Of a stretch of 64,000 bases of DNA, positions 17,177 to 26,633 are shown one piece after another; within the stretch, counting starts at the first letter, position 1; the number at the start of each line of letters is the position of its first letter. The notes under the pieces were generated by a model. It was given only the letters and a program-made list of their open reading frames with translations, searched no databases and was not told the DNA's origin. The stretch comes from Neorhizobium sp. SOG26. GTDB lineage: Bacteria; Pseudomonadota; Alphaproteobacteria; Rhizobiales; Rhizobiaceae. The stretch covers positions 124,001 to 188,000 of the forward strand of contig NZ_CP025513.1 of assembly GCF_003491345.1 (NCBI RefSeq), read 5' to 3'. The translations under genes were made by a program, and so were the position numbers.

Positions 17177-18280
17177 ATGAAGGACGTTGTGGTTATCGGA
17201 GCCGGCAAGATCGGTGGAGCGATCGCGCTGATGCTAGCGGAGACGGGAGACTACAAGGTCGTCATCACCGATCGGGACGAGCAGCAGCTTGCCAAGATTG
17301 ACCGTCATCCCGCGATCTCTACCGCCGCAGTTGATATCACCGACGGCGCCGCACTCGTCGACATCATCAAGGGCAAGTTCGCCGTCCTCTCGGCCGCGCC
17401 CTTCAACTTGACCGGAAAGGTTGCCGAAGCCGCGCTGGAAGCGTACGTCCACTACCTCGACCTCACCGAAGACGTCGCGACGACAAAAAAGGTGGAAGAA
17501 CTTGCCACCGGTGCCGAAGTGGCCTTCATCCCCCAGTGCGGTCTCGCGCCGGGCTTCATCTCGATCGTCGCCAATGAACTGGCGGGCCGGTTCGACACGC
17601 TCGACAGCGTGCGCATGCGCGTTGGCGCGTTACCGCAATATCCGTCAAATGCCCTGAACTACAACCTGACCTGGAGCACCGACGGGCTCATAAATGAATA
17701 TATCGAGCCCTGCGAAGCTGTGGTTGAAGGCAAGCTCGTGACGGTTCCGGCGATGGAAGAGCGCGAGGAATTCTCACTTGATGGCGTCACCTACGAGGCC
17801 TTCAACACGTCTGGTGGCCTCGGCACGCTTGCAAAGTCGCTCGAAGGTCGCGTGCGCACCATGAACTACCGCACGATCCGCTATCCGGGTCATCAGGCGA
17901 TTATCAAGGCGCTTCTCAACGACCTCAACCTCAAGAACCGTCGTGATGTCCTGAAGGACCTCTTCGAAAATGCGCTTCCGGCCACCATGCAGGACGTCGT
18001 CGTCATCTTCGTCACCGTCTGCGGCTGGAAGGATGGTCGCTACCTGCAGGAAACCTATGCGAACAAGGTCTATGCAGGCGTCGTTGCCGGCAAGAAGATG
18101 AGCGCGATCCAGATCACCACGGCAGCCGGCATCACGACGGTTCTTGATCTCCTCGCGGAAGGCAGGCTTCCGCAGAAGGGATTCGTACGCCAGGAAGAGA
18201 TCGCATTAGCCGACTTCCTCAACAGCCGCTTTGGTCGAGTTTATGATCCGGAAGCCGTGCGCCTGAAGCAGGCCGTCTAG
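17177..18280 (+). CDS. L-lysine 6-dehydrogenase-like protein, saccharopine dehydrogenase family
   Basis: NAD(P)-dependent oxidoreductase of 367 residues. The start is the ATG giving MKDVVVIGAGKIGG, behind GGGGAATTGC; an earlier in-frame start at 17147 would put extra residues before the Rossmann strand. The nucleotide-binding motif GAGKIGG is at residues 8-14. Conserved stretches IPQCGLAPGF, YPSNALNYNLTWSTDGLINEYI and RTIRYPGH resemble the Agrobacterium lysine 6-dehydrogenase as I remember it, an enzyme that oxidises the epsilon-amino group of lysine to give piperideine-6-carboxylate. A saccharopine dehydrogenase role is the alternative. The divergent Lrp regulator supports amino-acid catabolism. 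Confidence 0.8.
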   Translation: MKDVVVIGAGKIGGAIALMLAETGDYKVVITDRDEQQLAKIDRHPAISTAAVDITDGAALVDIIKGKFAVLSAAPFNLTGKVAEAALEAYVHYLDLTEDVATTKKVEELATGAEVAFIPQCGLAPGFISIVANELAGRFDTLDSVRMRVGALPQYPSNALNYNLTWSTDGLINEYIEPCEAVVEGKLVTVPAMEEREEFSLDGVTYEAFNTSGGLGTLAKSLEGRVRTMNYRTIRYPGHQAIIKALLNDLNLKNRRDVLKDLFENALPATMQDVVVIFVTVCGWKDGRYLQETYANKVYAGVVAGKKMSAIQITTAAGITTVLDLLAEGRLPQKGFVRQEEIALADFLNSRFGRVYDPEAVRLKQAV

Positions 18281-18302
18281 TCCACCAACGATCATCCGGA
18301 GG

Positions 18303-18333
18303 CTCCCGACCGGAGAGTTGATCGGGAGTTTTT
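18303..18333 (+). terminator. Rho-independent terminator after the dehydrogenase gene
   Basis: CTCCCGA (18303-18309) pairs with TCGGGAG (18322-18328) and is followed at once by five T residues. It begins 22 bases after the stop of the dehydrogenase gene. Confidence 0.85.
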
Positions 18334-18798
18334 GGCTGTGACCGCCAGATGCTTACATTGCTGATGCCGCTCGAAAGAAGCGCCTTGAGCACGCCCTGGC
18401 GGGTGTGCTCGCTGTGCTCGATCTTGTGCCCGCACCTTTTCGCTGCCCGCAGGCATAGCGCGCCTACGATATGCCGGTGATCGTCACTTCGTCTCGGGGT
18501 TCACGTCTGCGCGCATCGAGATAGACCCATTGTTTGCTCGCATCCATATCGGTCAGCCAAGACAGGCAAATCAGAATTCAAGGCCTTCCAGGCTCCGCCA
18601 CGTGGCGGCTAACTGACCTGCCGTCTCTCCGGCGACCGCGTCGAGCGTGAAGGAAGCGGCGTCTTCTTTATCGAGGGACGGGCGGAGATCGACCTCTGAT
18701 AGGAGCTGCCGAGTTGATCCATTGTAGTCCGGCGATGACTACCGCTCGCGCCACCGTCACGATCCGTTAAGCATCCTTGACTAAAAAAGCCCCAGCTA
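18334..18798. other. Gene-free gap, possibly holding decayed coding sequence
   Basis: About 465 bases with no intact gene. On the minus strand, short open stretches ending near 18475 and around 18350-18440 read like protein fragments in different frames. On the plus strand a stretch ending in a stop near 18700 reads GDRVEREGSGVFFIEGRAE without a start codon. No family was recognised in any of them. The pattern fits one or two eroded genes, but chance is possible. Confidence 0.35.
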
Positions 18799-20196
18799 AT
18801 GGGGATGCACGACATGTTTTTCAAGCCAAAACCGACCATGCACAGCCAGGTCTGCGAGTACCTGTTCGAAAGTTCGCCGGATGCCTATTTCGTCATCGAG
18901 AACGGCCGGATCATCAACTGCAACCGCTCGATGGAAAAGATGCTTGGCCTGCCGAAGGAAAAGATCATCGGTGTTGAACCGGGCAAGCTTTCGCCGGAAT
19001 TCCAGCCAGATGGCCGGCGCTCTGCCGATGCTGCGGCCGAGGTGTTTGCGGCCGTCGAGCGGGACGGTTCGCATCGCTTCGAATGGGTTCACCAGACACT
19101 GGATGGCAAGCCATTGCAGGTCCTGGTGACGATGATGCTCGCGATGATTGAAGGCAAGCCGGTGATGGTGTCGTTCTGGCAGGATATTGCCGAACTCGTG
19201 GCCTATCGCAAACGTACTGAAGAAACCATGAAGCGGGACGCGGCCAAGCGGCAGGAGCAGGAGCGCGTCTTCGCAGCGCTTGCCACCTCACTTAGCGCCC
19301 TCTCGCGCGGTGACCTTCGCTGCCAGCTGAACGAGCGGTTCGGCGACGAATACGAAAGCCTGCGCGGCAACTTCAACGCCATGATCAACCAGCTTGCGTC
19401 CGTCATGGGCGAAGTCAGCCAGAATGCCGCGGCCCTCACCGCCGTCAGCGAAGAGATCAGCTCCGCAACAAATGATCTTGCCGAGCGCACGGAGCAGCAG
19501 GCGACCTCGGTTGAGGAAACCGCCGCCGCCCTGGAGCAGATCACCACGGCCGTCGAACAGTCCGCCAGCCGCGCCGAGGAAGCCGGCCGGATCGTCGACA
19601 ACACCCGCCAGAGCGCCGAACTCTCCGGCGAAGTGGTGCATGATGCCGTCTCGGCGATGGAAGACATTGAAAGATCCTCGGACGAGATCAACAACATCAT
19701 CAGCGTGATCGACGAGATCGCCTTCCAAACGAACCTCCTGGCGCTGAACGCCGGCGTCGAGGCCGCTCGCGCCGGGGACGCCGGCAAGGGCTTTGCGGTC
19801 GTGGCACAGGAAGTCCGTGAACTTGCGCAACGTTCCGCCTTGGCGGCCAAGGAAATCAAGGCGCTCATCAGCGCGTCGAGCGGACAGGTGAAGAACGGCG
19901 TGACGCTCGTCGCCAAGACCGGCGATGTTCTCCAGAAGATTGCCGGTGACGTGCAGGAAATCAGCCGTCACGTGAGCGCGATCGTCTCGTCGACCCATGA
20001 ACAGGCAACGGCCGTGCGCGAAATCAAGATGGCCGTCGGCACCATCGACCGCGGCACGCAGCAGAACGCTGCCATGGTTGAAGAAACCGCTGCCGCGGCA
20101 AGCCAACTTGCAACCCAGGCACAGATGCTCAACAACGTGGCAGCACAGTTCCAGACGGAGCAGCAGGTACGGCTTCAGCAGCGTCTCGCCGCCTAA
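18799..20196 (+). CDS. Soluble methyl-accepting chemotaxis protein with N-terminal PAS domain
   Basis: Chemoreceptor of 465 residues without any membrane segment, so cytoplasmic. A PAS domain covers about residues 15-125 ([26 protein letters not shown]). A HAMP-like helical segment follows ([35 protein letters not shown]). The long signalling coiled coil has the conserved hairpin tip [22 protein letters not shown] and [18 protein letters not shown], which binds CheA and CheW. There is no C-terminal CheR-tethering pentapeptide. Starts at 18799, 18805 or 18814 are all possible. It probably reports an internal redox or metabolic signal; the PAS ligand is unknown. No chemotaxis operon is nearby. 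Confidence 0.92.
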   Translation: MGMHDMFFKPKPTMHSQVCEYLFESSPDAYFVIENGRIINCNRSMEKMLGLPKEKIIGVEPGKLSPEFQPDGRRSADAAAEVFAAVERDGSHRFEWVHQTLDGKPLQVLVTMMLAMIEGKPVMVSFWQDIAELVAYRKRTEETMKRDAAKRQEQERVFAALATSLSALSRGDLRCQLNERFGDEYESLRGNFNAMINQLASVMGEVSQNAAALTAVSEEISSATNDLAERTEQQATSVEETAAALEQITTAVEQSASRAEEAGRIVDNTRQSAELSGEVVHDAVSAMEDIERSSDEINNIISVIDEIAFQTNLLALNAGVEAARAGDAGKGFAVVAQEVRELAQRSALAAKEIKALISASSGQVKNGVTLVAKTGDVLQKIAGDVQEISRHVSAIVSSTHEQATAVREIKMAVGTIDRGTQQNAAMVEETAAAASQLATQAQMLNNVAAQFQTEQQVRLQQRLAA

Positions 20197-20220
20197 GGCA
20201 TATTTGCCGGATCAGTTGAT

Positions 20221-20256
20221 GAGGCGGCGTGGGCGACCACGCCGCCTCAATCTTTT
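20221..20256 (+). terminator. Strong rho-independent terminator after the chemoreceptor gene
   Basis: A 12-base perfect stem, GAGGCGGCGTGG (20221-20232) with CCACGCCGCCTC (20237-20248), a four-base loop, then a T-rich tail AATCTTTT. It starts 25 bases after the stop codon. Confidence 0.9.
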
Positions 20257-20354
20257 CGGACCCGTCTTACTCGCCATGACTTCGTGAGAACCAAATTCTG
20301 CCCGATATATTTTAGCAAGACCTTGTTAATCTGAAGTTGGCATGATGCGCATAC

Positions 20355-20430
20355 GCCCCTCGTAGCTCAACGCCAGAGCAGCTACCTTGTTTGTAGCAGA
20401 TCCAGGTTCAACTCCTCGGCAGGGGCACCA
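20355..20430 (+). tRNA. Degenerate tRNA-Thr(TGT)-like sequence, probable pseudo-tRNA
   Basis: A 76-base stretch ending in encoded CCA. Perfect pairs are seen in the D stem (GCTC/GAGC) and anticodon stem (GCTAC/GTAGC), with a seven-base anticodon loop CTTGTTT giving anticodon TGT (threonine). The T loop TTCAACT is normal. The acceptor stem (GCCCCT-G with CAGGGGC) and T stem (CCAGG/CCTGG) become perfect only if single C residues at 20361 and 20417 are treated as insertions. The D loop lacks the usual GG, and base 37 is T instead of purine. It is therefore probably non-functional or a highly divergent tRNA. No integrase gene is adjacent. Confidence 0.45.
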
Positions 20431-20501
20431 AGCCGCTAGCAACTTTGGGGCTAAGCTTACGTGAATGCCGAGGAACAGGATCGACAACCGCCTTTACGCG
20501 T

Positions 20502-21479
20502 TCAGGCGTGATGGCAGGCGACCACCGCTCCATCATCCCTACGCGTAAGCTCCGGGCGGACTTTCGAACAAATCTCGGTTGCCAGCGGGCAACGCGTGTG
20601 GAACGCGCAGCCGGAGGGAATGTTGGCGGGACTCGGAAGTTCTCCCTGCAGGATAAACCGTTGCTTGCTCCGCTGAGCGATCGGATCCGCTTCGGGAACT
20701 GCCGACATGAGCGCCCGGGTATAGGGATGTTTCGGGTTGGCGAAGAAGCTGTCTCTGTCGGCAATCTCGACGAAACGGCCAAGATACATCACCACCACGC
20801 GGTCGCAGATGTGTCGCACAACGCTCAGGTCGTGCGACACGAACAGATAAGACACGCCCATGCGCTTTTGCAGCGCGACGAGCAGGTTCAGGATCTGTGC
20901 GCGCACCGATACGTCAAGAGCCGAGACAGGTTCGTCGCAGATCAGAAGATCCGGCTCAAGCGCAAGGGCACGTGCAATAACAACCCGCTGGCGCTGGCCC
21001 CCAGAGAACTGGTGCGGGTAGCGATCCGCGTGCTCGGGCCTGAGCCCAACTTGCGTCAAAAGATCTGCAACGCGCTTTTCCAAGGCCTTTCCACGCGCGA
21101 TGCCACGCACCAGCAACGGCTCACCGATTGTCGCACCAATTGTGGACCGAGGATCCAGGGACAGGGCCGGATCCTGGAAAATCATCTGCACCTTGCGGCG
21201 GATATCGTTGAGCTTTCGGCGATCAGCGCCAACCACCTCCTCGCCGCTGATCTTCACGCTGCCCGAATTCGGCGCCTGAAGTCCAACGATCGTGTTGGAA
21301 AGGGTGGACTTTCCGCAGCCCGATTCACCGACAAGCGCGACCGTCTCAGCCTTTCGGACCTCCAGATCGACGCCATTCACGGCCTTGACGACTGCCCCAG
21401 AATTGCCAAACAGCCCCGAACGGCCGCCGAAGTGTACCGAAACGTCCTTCAGTTCCAGAACATTGCGAAGGTCTTCCAT
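20502..21479 (-). CDS. dppF: Dipeptide/oligopeptide ABC transporter ATP-binding protein (DppF-like)
   Basis: ATPase of 325 residues. Walker A GESGCGKST is at 51-59, signature FSGGQRQR at 158-165 and Walker B LLICDEP near 178-184. The C-terminal oligopeptide-type extension has a cysteine-containing segment (HTRCPLATEICSKVRPEL), common in DppF/OppF, where related proteins bind an Fe-S cluster. It overlaps the DppD stop by one base (TGATG). It is the last gene of the operon. Confidence 0.93.
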   Translation of the reverse strand: MEDLRNVLELKDVSVHFGGRSGLFGNSGAVVKAVNGVDLEVRKAETVALVGESGCGKSTLSNTIVGLQAPNSGSVKISGEEVVGADRRKLNDIRRKVQMIFQDPALSLDPRSTIGATIGEPLLVRGIARGKALEKRVADLLTQVGLRPEHADRYPHQFSGGQRQRVVIARALALEPDLLICDEPVSALDVSVRAQILNLLVALQKRMGVSYLFVSHDLSVVRHICDRVVVMYLGRFVEIADRDSFFANPKHPYTRALMSAVPEADPIAQRSKQRFILQGELPSPANIPSGCAFHTRCPLATEICSKVRPELTRRDDGAVVACHHA

Positions 21480-22474
21480 CAGGCGGCTACCTCGCTAATT
21501 TCAGGCATGCGATCAATGTGCCAGCAGGCGGAGCGGTGACCACCTCCGCAATCGAAAAGAGGCGGTTGTTCGGCCCGGCATTTTTCTGACGCCAGGGGAC
21601 AACGGTCAGCGAAGCGGCAGCCGGCACCAAACTCATCCGGCGTAGGCACCCTCCCCTCAATCGTCGCGAGATCTGCCTTTGGGGCATCGGTCAGCTTGGG
21701 AACGCTGGCGAGAAGGAGCGCCGTATACGGATGCTGAGGCTTGTGGAAGAGTGCCTGCACAGGAGCGATCTCGGCAATGCGGCCTGCATACATGACCGCC
21801 ACGTCGTCGGCGATGTCGGCAACGACGCCCATGTCGTGGGTGATGATCACGATCGACGTGCCGCGCTCAGCGACGAGCTTCTTCATAAGGTCAAGGATCT
21901 GCGCCTGGATCGTCACGTCCAAGGCCGTTGTAGGCTCATCTGCGACCAGAACGCGGGGGTTACAGATCAGCGCGATCGAGATCATGATGCGCTGGCACAT
22001 GCCGCCCGACAGTTCGAACGGATACTGGTGGAGGCGGCGGTCGGGATCGGGAATGCCGACGTCCGCGAGCATCTGGCGGGCCTTCGCATAGGCCTCTGTG
22101 CGTGACACTTTTGTATGGGTCCGATACGCAGCAGCGATCTGCGCGCCCACTGTCGTCAGCGGGTCAAGCGAGGCGCTCGGCTCCTGGAAGATGATCGAGA
22201 TATCCTTACCCCGGGCCTTGCGGAGGTCACGTGGCGACAGGGTGGTGAGATCAAGATCGTCGAGACGGATGCGACCTCCAGACCGGCGCGCCGCGGGCGG
22301 CAGCAAACCGAGCATTGCGTACGACGTCAACGACTTCCCGCAGCCGGATTCACCAACCAGCGCCATCACCTTTCCCGGCGCAACGGTGAATGACACGCCG
22401 TCCACCACATTGGCGCCGGCGATCTCGATCGTCAGGTCCTCTACCGAAAGCAATGGACGCAGGTCATTCTCCAT
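21479..22474 (-). CDS. dppD: Dipeptide/oligopeptide ABC transporter ATP-binding protein (DppD-like)
   Basis: ATPase of 331 residues. Walker A GESGCGKSL is at 41-49, signature LSGGMCQR at 155-162 and Walker B VLVADEPTTALD near 175-186. The C-terminal oligopeptide domain has the cysteine-bearing CRFADRCPLASEKC segment. It pairs with DppF as the ATPase heterodimer. It lies 11 bases after the SDR gene, so that oxidoreductase is part of the same transcript. Confidence 0.93.
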   Translation of the reverse strand: MENDLRPLLSVEDLTIEIAGANVVDGVSFTVAPGKVMALVGESGCGKSLTSYAMLGLLPPAARRSGGRIRLDDLDLTTLSPRDLRKARGKDISIIFQEPSASLDPLTTVGAQIAAAYRTHTKVSRTEAYAKARQMLADVGIPDPDRRLHQYPFELSGGMCQRIMISIALICNPRVLVADEPTTALDVTIQAQILDLMKKLVAERGTSIVIITHDMGVVADIADDVAVMYAGRIAEIAPVQALFHKPQHPYTALLLASVPKLTDAPKADLATIEGRVPTPDEFGAGCRFADRCPLASEKCRAEQPPLFDCGGGHRSACWHIDRMPEISEVAA

Positions 22475-22485
22475 CCAGCGTTCCC

Positions 22486-23274
22486 TCAGCCTGCGACTGT
22501 CGGAGAGGCGGATGCAGGACGCTTGTAGTTTCCGATGGAGTTTCCGCCGTCGACGCTGAGGACCGCTCCAGTAATGAAGGCAGCCTGTTCGGAGCAGAGA
22601 TAGGCAATCGCGCCCGGCGCGTCTTCCGGTCCGCTCGCGCGTCCTAGCGGGATGTTGTTCAGCATGTTCTGCACGTAAGCCTCATCGAGGGCAGAGACCT
22701 CGCTGCCCGGTGCGAAGCCGGGCTCCACTACGTTGACGCGGATCCCGTGGTGAGCGAGCTCCATAGCGAAGCCTTTGGACAGGCGCTCGATAGCCGTCTT
22801 GGACGTGCAGTAGGGCACGGACTGCTGGTTCATCTTGCGGGCCGCACCGGAGGAGATGTTGATGACTGAACCCTTCTTGCCGTCAGCAATCATCAGCTTG
22901 GCGAATTCGCGGGTCAGCACGAATGGTGCACGGAGGTTTACCCCAAAGACGCGGTCCCAGTCCGAAAATTCCATATCAAGCAGGCTGAAGCGGGTGTAGA
23001 TGCCCGCGTTGTTGACTAGGATATCGGGCGCCGTCCATTCGCGCCGCACCAGATCGACGAGCTCGAGCATCGAAGCGTCGCTCGTCAATTCGGTCGCATG
23101 CAGCAGCGTGGTGGCAGGATCGAGACCCAGATCAGCCGCCAGCTTATCGAGCGCGTCCTTGCGAACGTCGCTGAGGCAAAGCTTGGCACCGCGCTTGGCA
23201 AAATAAGCAGCGATCCAGCCGCCGAAGATACCGGCAGCACCGGTGATGACCATCGTTTTATCTTGGAAATCCAT
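22486..23274 (-). CDS. Short-chain dehydrogenase/reductase inside the peptide-importer operon
   Basis: Classical SDR of 262 residues. The cofactor motif TGAAGIFGG is at 11-19, NNAG at 88-91, and the catalytic serine (141/142), Y155 and K159 are present (YCTSK). D36 after the second strand (LSDVRKD) suggests NAD(H) preference. GAGG lies seven bases before the ATG. It sits between the permease DppC and ATPase DppD genes with gaps of 9 and 11 bases, so it is co-transcribed and probably acts on the imported compound or its product. The substrate cannot be inferred further. Confidence 0.9.
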   Translation of the reverse strand: MDFQDKTMVITGAAGIFGGWIAAYFAKRGAKLCLSDVRKDALDKLAADLGLDPATTLLHATELTSDASMLELVDLVRREWTAPDILVNNAGIYTRFSLLDMEFSDWDRVFGVNLRAPFVLTREFAKLMIADGKKGSVINISSGAARKMNQQSVPYCTSKTAIERLSKGFAMELAHHGIRVNVVEPGFAPGSEVSALDEAYVQNMLNNIPLGRASGPEDAPGAIAYLCSEQAAFITGAVLSVDGGNSIGNYKRPASASPTVAG

Positions 23275-23283
23275 GGCGAAACC

Positions 23284-24147
23284 TCAGCGGGAACGGGAGC
23301 GCGGGTCGAGCTGGTCACGCAGCCAGTCACCGAGCACATTGACGGAGAAGACGAGAAGGAAAAGGCAAACACCCGGGACAGCAACGATCCACCACGCGCG
23401 TTCGAGATACTGCCGGCCGACGCTCATGATCGAGCCCCAGCTGGCGGCCGGCGGCTGAATGCCGAGACCGAGGAAGGAAAGTCCCGATTCCATCAGGATC
23501 ATCAGGCCGAACTCAGCTGTTGCCACAATGAGGATCGGGCCGGCAATATTGGGTAGGACATGATGGAACAGGATGCGGACCGCGCCTGCGCCGGCAAGCT
23601 CCGATGCCTTGATGAAAGGCAGGTTCGAAACCTGCAGCGTCTGCGCATAGGCGACGCGGGTGTAACGTGGCCAGCGCGTCAGGCCGAGAACCAGCACGAG
23701 CTTAAGGAAACCCGGCCCCAGTACCGCGACCGTCAACACGGCCAGCAGGATCGCCGGTATTGACATCATGATGTCGACGAGACGCATGATGATCGTCTCG
23801 GTCCAGCCTCGGAACCAGCCGGCAAGCATACCGAGCGAGACGCCAACGAGCGTCGACACGATGACCGAAAGGACGGCAACCCCAAGGGAAACGCCTGCGC
23901 CGTAAAGGGTACGGGACAGAAGGTCGCGACCAAGATCATCCGTTCCAAGCCAGTAAGTCACACCCCGATAGGTGAAACCTGGCGCCTTCAGGCGCGCCAA
24001 CAGCGTCTGGTTGTTCGGGTCGGCGGGGGCGACGAGCGGTGCGAAGACCGCAAGCACAATGATGATTGTCAGGAGGATTGAGACGACAATCACCGAGAGC
24101 GGAACGCGGCGGAGGCGCTGGGTGAAGGCACGGGCGCTTGCGATCAA
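23284..24147 (-). CDS. dppC: Dipeptide ABC transporter permease (DppC-like)
   Basis: Permease of about 287 residues from a TTG start at 24147, chosen because AAGGA lies seven bases upstream and it follows the DppB stop without overlap; the open frame extends to 24189. There are six hydrophobic segments, an N-terminal LGTDDLGRDLLSRTLYGAGVSLGVA segment typical of DppC, and the coupling motif PFIKASELAGAGAVRILFHHVLPN. It pairs with DppB. Confidence 0.92.
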   Translation of the reverse strand: MIASARAFTQRLRRVPLSVIVVSILLTIIIVLAVFAPLVAPADPNNQTLLARLKAPGFTYRGVTYWLGTDDLGRDLLSRTLYGAGVSLGVAVLSVIVSTLVGVSLGMLAGWFRGWTETIIMRLVDIMMSIPAILLAVLTVAVLGPGFLKLVLVLGLTRWPRYTRVAYAQTLQVSNLPFIKASELAGAGAVRILFHHVLPNIAGPILIVATAEFGLMILMESGLSFLGLGIQPPAASWGSIMSVGRQYLERAWWIVAVPGVCLFLLVFSVNVLGDWLRDQLDPRSRSR

Positions 24148-24157
24148 GATGTAATCC

Positions 24158-25078
24158 TTATCTGACCAAGCGGATCCGCGGATCGACAACCACGTACACG
24201 AGGTCGGCGAGCACGCTGGTCAGCACGTAAACGAATGAAATAAGCAGCACGATTACCTGAACCACCAGGAAGTCGCGCGCCTGAATTGACTGGATGGCCA
24301 GCTGCCCAATGCCGGGCCAGGCAAAGACAGTCTCGATGATCACGGCGCCGGCTAGAAGATTGCCGATTTCGAGCGCGGCGATGGTGATGACGGGTATCGA
24401 CGCGTTTCGCAGCACATGGCGGAAAACGGTCTCGCCAAGAGACAATCCCCGTGCAAGACCCGCCCGCACGTAGTCCTTGCTGAGTTCATCGATGATGGCG
24501 ATGCGCGTCATACGGGCGAAGGTCGACATGGACAGTGCACCGAGCGCAATGGACGGCATGATCATCGCGCGAAACTCACCAGCTCCGGAGGTTGGCAGCC
24601 AGCGCAAGGTAACGCCGAAGATAAAGATCAGCAGGATGGCGGAGAGGAATGTCGGCACGCTCTGACCGGTCACCACGACTGCAGCAAGAAACCGCTCGAT
24701 GGCGCTGCCGCGCATCGTGGCCATGATGATGCCGGCAGGGATTCCGACACCGATTGCCACGACGAGTGCCCCCGCCGCTAGCTGGACAGTGTAGGGGATG
24801 CGCGACGCCACGATGTCGAATGCTGGAACACGCTGGACAACGGACATGCCGAAGTCCAGTTGCGCCAGGCCATAGAGATAGTCGAGATACTGGACCCAGA
24901 TCGGACGATCGAACCCTAGCTGGCGGCGCAACTCGGCTATCATTTCGGCCGAAGCATCCTGGGGGACCAGAAGCAAGGTCGGATCCCCCGAGAGATGCAT
25001 GACAACAAACACGATCGTGAGCACGCCAAAGATTGCAATGACTGCCTGTATCAATCTCTGGACAGTGTAGTTCAACAC
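24158..25078 (-). CDS. dppB: Dipeptide ABC transporter permease (DppB-like)
   Basis: Permease of 306 residues starting with GTG at 25078, with GAGGG seven bases upstream. It has the typical N-terminus (LNYTVQRLIQAVIAIFGVLTIVF), six membrane segments and the coupling motif DYVRAGLARGLSLGETVFRHVLRNA near residues 195-220. It lies 17 bases after the binding-protein gene and 10 bases before DppC. Confidence 0.94.
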   Translation of the reverse strand: MLNYTVQRLIQAVIAIFGVLTIVFVVMHLSGDPTLLLVPQDASAEMIAELRRQLGFDRPIWVQYLDYLYGLAQLDFGMSVVQRVPAFDIVASRIPYTVQLAAGALVVAIGVGIPAGIIMATMRGSAIERFLAAVVVTGQSVPTFLSAILLIFIFGVTLRWLPTSGAGEFRAMIMPSIALGALSMSTFARMTRIAIIDELSKDYVRAGLARGLSLGETVFRHVLRNASIPVITIAALEIGNLLAGAVIIETVFAWPGIGQLAIQSIQARDFLVVQVIVLLISFVYVLTSVLADLVYVVVDPRIRLVR

Positions 25079-25095
25079 GATCGCGCCCTCGTTAT

Positions 25096-26589
25096 TTACT
25101 GCTGCCAGCTCATGTCCATGACGAACATCGCTTCATTGGCCGTTGGCTGCCACTGCAGGTTCTTCGATACGCCGTAAAGTGCATAAACCTGGTAGAGGCC
25201 GAGACCTGGGACATCTTCACGCAGGATTTCGTAAGCCTGTGCGTAGAGCTCCTTGCGCTTCTGTTCATCAAGGATGATGCGAGCTTCGTCCACCAGAGCG
25301 TCGTACTTCTCGTTCTTGTACTTCGCCCAGATGCTGCCGCTGCGGAACAGCGGGAAGATGATGCCGTCCGCGTCCTGGCAAGCGCAAGACCAGGCGCCGA
25401 ATGCCATGCCACCGGCATTTTCTGCATCACCTTGGCGACGCTTCAGGAAGGTCGCCTGATCGCTCGACGAGATTGTCACGTTTAGCCCGACCTCGTTGAC
25501 CATCTGCTGGATGGCTTCCACCAGCGCACGCGGATATGAGGGCGAGGTTAGGAACTCAACCGTTGCACCTTCTGCGCCGGCTTCCTTGATGAGTTGGGCG
25601 GCCTTTTCCGGATCAAAGGGATAACCCTCAACGGCATCCGTATACCCGAAGATCGGTTCGGCACCGACGACGTTGACCGGTTTGCCGTAACCTTCAAGCA
25701 GGGCGTCCACGAGACCCTGCTTGTCGATCGCATAAGCGATCGCCTGCCGCACGCGCACATCCTTGGTCGGGCCAGCCTCGGCATTGATATAAAGATAACC
25801 AACGCGTTCGGTCTCGCCTGCAAGGAGCTTCGTGTTGCTGTCGCTCTCAATGGCCGATGCCTGATCCGGGGGCACCTCGCGAATGAGGTCGGCCTTGCCG
25901 GTCTTCAGGTCAGCGATACGCGTCGAAACGTCCGGGACGGCTCGGAACACGACCTTCTTGAAGGGCGGATTGCCGCGCCAGTACTTGTCATTGGCCTCCA
26001 ACTCGGTTTGGATACCCTTCTTCCACTCAACCATCTTGTAGGGGCCGCTGCCCATGGGCTTGAGGTTGAAGTCCTGGTCACCGACTTTCTCGACATAGGA
26101 CTTGGGCACGATCGACAGCTTCACGAGCTGGGCAAGCAGTGCGGGATAAGGAGACTTGGTCGTCACTTTGACCGTGGTCGGATCCACGACCTCTGCCTTC
26201 TCGATCTGGTCGAACTGCGACAGCTGCGGGCTCTTCAGAGCCGGATCAATAATGCGGTTCATTGAGAACGCTACGTCTTCGGCCGTCAGCTTGGAGCCAT
26301 CCTGGAAGGTAACGTCATCCCGGATCTTGAAGATGATGGTCTTGTCGCCGTCATACTTCCATTCGGTCGCGATCTGCGGGACGATCTTGCCCGACGTGTC
26401 GCGGGTCAGGAGATTGTCGAAGATGTTGCGGTACACCGTGTAGCTGTCGGTGTTCCATTGCAGATGCGGATCGAGCGTCGCCGCGTCGTTCGGCAGATCA
26501 ATCGTCAGTGTTTCCTTTGTCTGGGCAAAGGCCGCAGAGGCCATCAGGCCTAGAACGACGGCTGCAACAGTGGCTAGCTTGAGTTTCAT
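25096..26589 (-). CDS. dppA: Peptide/oligopeptide ABC transporter substrate-binding protein (family 5, DppA-like)
   Basis: Periplasmic receptor of 497 residues. The signal peptide ends near SAAFAQTKE. Family-5 features are NDAATLDPHLQWNTDSYTVYRNIFDNLL, WKYDGDKTIIFKIRDDVTFQDGSKLTAEDV and RQAIAYAIDKQGLVD. GAGGG is positioned before the ATG. It may bind a short peptide or another compound such as an opine, glycoside or cyclic imide; family-5 receptors are often misnamed as peptide binders. The upstream hydrolase and embedded SDR suggest a non-peptide substrate. Confidence 0.93.
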   Translation of the reverse strand: MKLKLATVAAVVLGLMASAAFAQTKETLTIDLPNDAATLDPHLQWNTDSYTVYRNIFDNLLTRDTSGKIVPQIATEWKYDGDKTIIFKIRDDVTFQDGSKLTAEDVAFSMNRIIDPALKSPQLSQFDQIEKAEVVDPTTVKVTTKSPYPALLAQLVKLSIVPKSYVEKVGDQDFNLKPMGSGPYKMVEWKKGIQTELEANDKYWRGNPPFKKVVFRAVPDVSTRIADLKTGKADLIREVPPDQASAIESDSNTKLLAGETERVGYLYINAEAGPTKDVRVRQAIAYAIDKQGLVDALLEGYGKPVNVVGAEPIFGYTDAVEGYPFDPEKAAQLIKEAGAEGATVEFLTSPSYPRALVEAIQQMVNEVGLNVTISSSDQATFLKRRQGDAENAGGMAFGAWSCACQDADGIIFPLFRSGSIWAKYKNEKYDALVDEARIILDEQKRKELYAQAYEILREDVPGLGLYQVYALYGVSKNLQWQPTANEAMFVMDMSWQQ

Positions 26590-26633
26590 TGTTTCACCCT
26601 CTTGTTGTTCATTATTCCCTCATGAATTCGGTG

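Larger units (their letters stand above)
20197..20501. other. Intergenic region with terminator and tRNA-like sequence
   Basis: About 305 bases between the chemoreceptor and the end of the peptide ABC operon. It contains the terminator at 20221-20256 and the degenerate tRNA at 20355-20430. AT-rich sequence at about 20280-20340 precedes the tRNA. No protein gene is seen. Confidence 0.6.

Noticed and set aside
20445..21539. 364-codon plus-strand open frame
   Set aside because: It runs antisense across the complete DppF gene, which has all ATPase motifs; it has no family features and is explained by GC-rich third positions.
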